The position numbers and the translations under genes were made by a program. Of a stretch of 64,000 nucleotides of DNA, positions 60,701 to 64,000 are shown in pieces. Every line of letters starts with the position of its first letter. Positions within the stretch are counted from its first letter, which is position 1. The notes beneath the pieces are model-generated. The model saw only the letters and a list, made by a program, of their open reading frames with translations. It had not been told where the DNA came from and made no database searches. The stretch is from Motacilla alba alba (lineage: Eukaryota > Chordata > Aves > Passeriformes > Motacillidae), in NCBI RefSeq assembly GCF_015832195.1, contig NC_052027.1:11838149-11902148 (forward strand). The letters are read 5' to 3'.

Positions 60701-63272
60701 TGCAGTGGTCATTATACTGTACTTCCAGCATGCTTGACAGTCAGGCTGCCTTCTGAGAAGACACCCTCTGCCTTACAGGCTAAAGGGAATCCCCCTCAAC
60801 TCCCATACAGTAGGAAATGACTGTACACACCACAGCTCTTATCCACCAGGAAGCCACATTGCATACATGCTAGATAAACAATTACAGAAGACAGAGAAAA
60901 TGAAGTAGAACAAAGAACAGCTATGCAAAACAGTCCAGAGAAACAAGATAGTATTTGATGTGCAAGCAAGACTCACAGAAGCCACCCCAAAACCATAAAG
61001 ACCTCCATATTTTCTCTGCTTTTATCCAACAATAAGAGGGTAGAAGCTGCATGCTGCTCTTCAGAGACATAAATAATGAGATGGCAAGTAAGCCTGCAAG
61101 AGGAGATGGAAGCAGGACTGGAAGTTCTTTCAGCAGGGGAAAGGAGCCTGCTCACCTGCCAGCCTCCTCCTCCAGCAGCTTGCTGGCTATTCGGATCATC
61201 AAGCAGTAGGCAAAGGGGGACTTGAGGCCGTGGCGTGTGAACTTGCTGAGCATCTTGTTGACTGCCAGGCGGTCGTTCTTGCGCACATGGTACAGCAGGC
61301 CCAGGGCGTGATACTGTGCAGGGAAAGAGAATGTCACAAACCCACGGTGGGTTCCTTCCCCCTTTGTCCCCTCTGTCACCCAGAGGTGCCTGGCTGAGCT
61401 CCAGCAATTTGCTCCATGCCCAGCTGCTGGTGGCTATTGCCCTGGTGGAGGTGGGTGTCCTACCTGCACCATGATATTGTCACTGGAAGCTGCCTCCTGA
61501 GCCTCATTCACCCAGCGCTTTACCACATCATAACTGGTCTTCAGCAAGTGCTGGAAGGAGATGAAGCCACAACAACCCATGAGATGAGAACGGAGGAAGC
61601 TTTGGGTATTTCAGCTTATATTAAGAAGCAATGAGCCTTCCCCATGAGCGTGCTGGCAGCAGCAACTTCTAGAAGAACAAGGGATCAGCATGCAGAGATC
61701 TGGCCATGACAGCTGCAGCCTCAGGAGGTTGATGATCTCTAACAAAGCCAGCGCCAGTCCCTCAGTTCACAAAGACAGGAATAGCAACAAAATCCTGAAA
61801 CCCTCAAGATGTCCAGTCCCACACAGATGACTGCTTCCCTGCTTCATTGTCCCTCAGGCCCGTGCTGCAGAGAGTACGTACCAAGGAAGACACCAGAGCA
61901 GAGCTGGACACACTTGGCACTTTGTCAACAATCGCCTGCTTCATGTAGCGCTCGATGGCCTGCAACATGGTACTCTGCAGGGAGAGGGAAACAACAGCTG
62001 ATACAGGAAAGCCCTTCGGAGTGTGAAAGGGAATGCAAAGGCAAGAAAAGCACGGTGGAAAGTGGGGTGGGGTAAAGTAGGAAAAAGTGAAGGGCACAGA
62101 GCTGCCCCATGGGAAAAGCAGTACTTACATCAGTGATCTGACAGAGTGCTCTCACAGCAGGGCCTCGGTAATTGTCATCCTTCCCAGTCATGTCTTTGGT
62201 CAAGCTGGGAAAACAGGAAGCTCTCAATATGGCACTCCTGAGCCAGCAGCTCTCAGGTGCACACACAGAGCAGCAGGCAGCCAGCATCATGGCTGAATGC
62301 CAAGCAGGCAGCTGCAGGTCTCAGGCAAATCCCACTGGGGTGGGAAGGCAGGAGGAATCCCTCCGGAAGCCATTAACAGGTAATCAAGGACCCACCTCAT
62401 GACTCAGAACATATCAGCCCATTGTGGGATCCTCTGCCCAGGGGGAAGGAGCTAAGCATCCCCACCTGGATATAATCTGGGCTTTGGGACAGAACAGGCA
62501 GCCCTTACCCACTGGTTTCCAGAGGACAAGAGCTACCAGATCTTTTCTACTGGATCACCACTTCAACAAGACCATTTCATCTGGACTGCTACCACCACCC
62601 TAACTAGTAGGGTGTCAGGCTGTATTCTGGCTCTGTCAGTGGTTTTTTTTCTTTTGTATTATTGTATGTATTTGGTATTTTTTCCCCTTTTCCTAATAAA
62701 TTGTATTTCTGACTTAGAGTCTCTCACTGGTTTTGCTTTCAAACCAGAACACATGATCAGCAATTCAGGAATGACTGACAGAGGGAATTTTGTTCCCTGG
62801 TGAAGTTGTATTCAGTGCTGCTACAGGAGAAGTAAATCCTTGTCTACCTGTTGAAAGCCTTGGGATTTATGCCAGAATTCTTCAAAACATTTCAAGGCAT
62901 TCAGATAGGAGTTAATGAAAAAGCCTTTGCCAAAGGGGAAAAGCCAGCAGTGCTACCATATCATGTACCAAGAGACACTCCAGACATCCATGGGCATGGG
63001 ATATGGGGACACGGCATATTCCGTATACATCACTATGAGTTTAATGTATTTTATTGGTCTTCTATAATGGAAAACTTTTTCCTCACAGGGGTACTCCCTA
63101 TCATCACCCTCCTCAGGGACTACTTCAAGAAGCTGGACAGACATTACTGAAGAGCATGTCAATATTACAGCAAGAAAAGTGAAGTGACTGACCTGCTAGT
63201 AACAATGATCACATCTTCTGCAATAGAAGACATCTCTTTGATAGTGAGGTAACACATCCTGCGAAGAGTTGG
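48739..63272 (-). CDS. COPG1: COPG1, gamma-1 subunit of COPI coatomer (5' part outside window)
   Basis: Twenty minus-strand exons: 63272-63193, 62204-62129, 61974-61882, 61550-61464, 61313-61156, 60561-60428, 59854-59787, 59049-58861, 58405-58310, 56923-56680, 56297-56222, 55921-55818, 55705-55580, 55183-55115, 54748-54606, 53146-52975, 52040-51943, 50624-50486, 49535-49437 and 48869-48739. All junctions are GT-AG and keep frame. They give 793 residues from PTLRRMCYL to ASVG, which equals human residues 82-874. Gamma-COP is the adaptin-like large subunit of the F-subcomplex that coats Golgi-to-ER vesicles. Present are most of the alpha-solenoid trunk (to about 550), the hinge, and the C-terminal appendage with its sandwich and platform (about 600-874) that binds ArfGAP2. 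Gamma-1 rather than gamma-2 is chosen from near-identity and from the HMCES neighbour. Confidence 0.96.
54371..54514 (+). mobile_element. CR1 LINE 3' end fragment in a COPG1 intron
   Basis: This short CR1 tail reads 'ctggaagtgttcaaggccag', then 'ggtgtccctgtccatggcag', and ends with ATTCTATGATTCTATGAT at 54497-54514, the CR1 octamer tail. It lies antisense to COPG1, in the intron between the exons at 54606-54748 and 52975-53146. Confidence 0.9.
62423..62753 (+). mobile_element. Solo-LTR-like element in a COPG1 intron
   Basis: The segment begins TGTGGGATCC, has a polyadenylation signal AATAAA at 62695-62700 followed by TTGTATTTCTGACTTAGAG, and ends near CCAGAACACA. This is the layout of an endogenous-retrovirus LTR (U3, poly(A) signal, short U5, TG...CA ends), and the text resembles LTRs of bird ERV families. 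No clear target-site duplication was seen, so the boundaries are uncertain. It is antisense to COPG1. Confidence 0.55.
62836..63150 (+). other. Unexplained open frame next to the LTR-like element
   Basis: About 104 codons are open on the plus strand, antisense to COPG1 and inside its intron, with the first ATG at 62869. The peptide is not compositionally trivial: it has an aromatic- and His-rich centre, a hydrophobic segment near the end ([13 protein letters not shown]) and a basic C-terminus (FKKLDRHY). A second frame of about 45 codons is open just upstream, at about 62778-62913, and overlaps it. I do not recognise a family. It could be a decayed fragment of a mobile element or gene, or chance. 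Confidence 0.25.
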
Positions 63273-64000
63273 CTGGCAAGGAAATAAGCAAGAAGAACAT
63301 CAGCTGAGATGATCCCAGATAAGAAGGGATCTCAGTTTTCCCTGCTTACATAATTTTATCATGAAGATCACAAGAACTTGACACCTTCAGAGTGCGTCAC
63401 TCCCTGAGCATAAAAGATGTACAAAATCCAGACTGATGAACAAATCCCTCAGTCTTAGGGTGAGGCCATAGAGATACCACATTTAGCTGGATCTACAGTT
63501 TCATCTTCCACTTGTCATTCATATGAACAAGGAGAAAGCCTTGAAACTGTTTGCTGGTTTGGTGGTTTGAGTCTCATGTTGCTTCAAAAGCAAGAAAGCA
63601 AACAATTTATAGTCCTGAGTCTGGAGATTTCTGCACTGGTCTCATGATTTTAAAGCCTTGCAGTTTGGTGGACAACTAATGACTGTGAGTAGGTACTAAC
63701 TACTAGTGCTACTGCTGTGAGTAGGTACTAACTCCCAGCCTCCTCCAAACACACAATTGTTGACTCTCAGCAGGATATTTTAATACTAGGCACAAAGCAC
63801 AGTAAAATCCACCTGCCTACCACAATCTCAGAGTTAAATGGCAATTTAGAGAGAGGAATGTCTGTCTCAAGAGCAGTGCATACTTCAGTTAAGCTGCTAC
63901 AAGATCTGGGAAGCTGCTCACCATTTCTAAACTTTCACCTTACTCTTCCCACTCAGATCAGGTAGCTTCAGACAGGACAGAAAAGCTGATTGTATAAAAA
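63273..64000 (-). other. COPG1: COPG1 intron, continuing beyond the window
   Basis: The sequence upstream of the exon at 63193-63272 shows no further COPG1 exon. The exon encoding the residues before PTLRRM and the start codon must lie to the right of the window. Confidence 0.7.

Overview
This is vertebrate nuclear DNA, almost certainly from a bird. It holds split genes with GT-AG introns, CpG-island promoters, CR1 LINE fragments of avian type (some ending in ATTCTATG-like tails) and compact introns. No prokaryotic, organellar or CRISPR-type feature is visible. Five genes can be read: RAB7A (+), H1-10 (+), an intronless-CDS histone H2A (-), HMCES (-) and COPG1 (-, 5' part beyond the window).

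Layout: 1-5.4 kb is intergenic with one CR1 fragment. A CpG island at about 5.46-6.17 kb carries the RAB7A promoter and non-coding exon 1. A 16-kb first intron with two further CR1 copies follows, then coding exons 2-6 at 21.7-24.8 kb and a 1.25-kb 3' UTR. From 26 to 34 kb there is no recognisable gene: an orphan CpG island (27.6-28.2 kb), then nearly 4 kb of AT/TG-rich, degenerate tandem sequence that ends in a TG/TCTG array, then a GC-rich run into the TATA promoter of H1-10 (34.6-35.3 kb). After H1-10 come CTCF-like motifs, a possible unannotated promoter (36.4 kb) and the long 3' region of the H2A gene (CDS 40.84-41.22 kb, minus). HMCES occupies 42.9-48.4 kb and COPG1 runs from 48.5 kb off the right edge. 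The COPG1 poly(A) signal lies only about 130 bp upstream of the HMCES start codon.

The genes are housekeeping genes rather than one system: RAB7A (late endosome/lysosome traffic), COPG1 (COPI coat), HMCES (abasic-site DNA-protein crosslinking) and two chromatin genes, linker histone H1.10 and a core H2A, both without a visible replication-dependent histone 3' stem-loop. I found no convincing novel multi-gene system. The most unusual items are the solitary H2A gene (H2A.X-like body without the SQ tail, a 71-bp 5' UTR intron, an octamer promoter but no H2B partner), the GC-AG intron in HMCES, the abutting COPG1/HMCES pair, the inverted gene block relative to human, and a degenerate minisatellite hidden in the 29-32 kb low-complexity tract.
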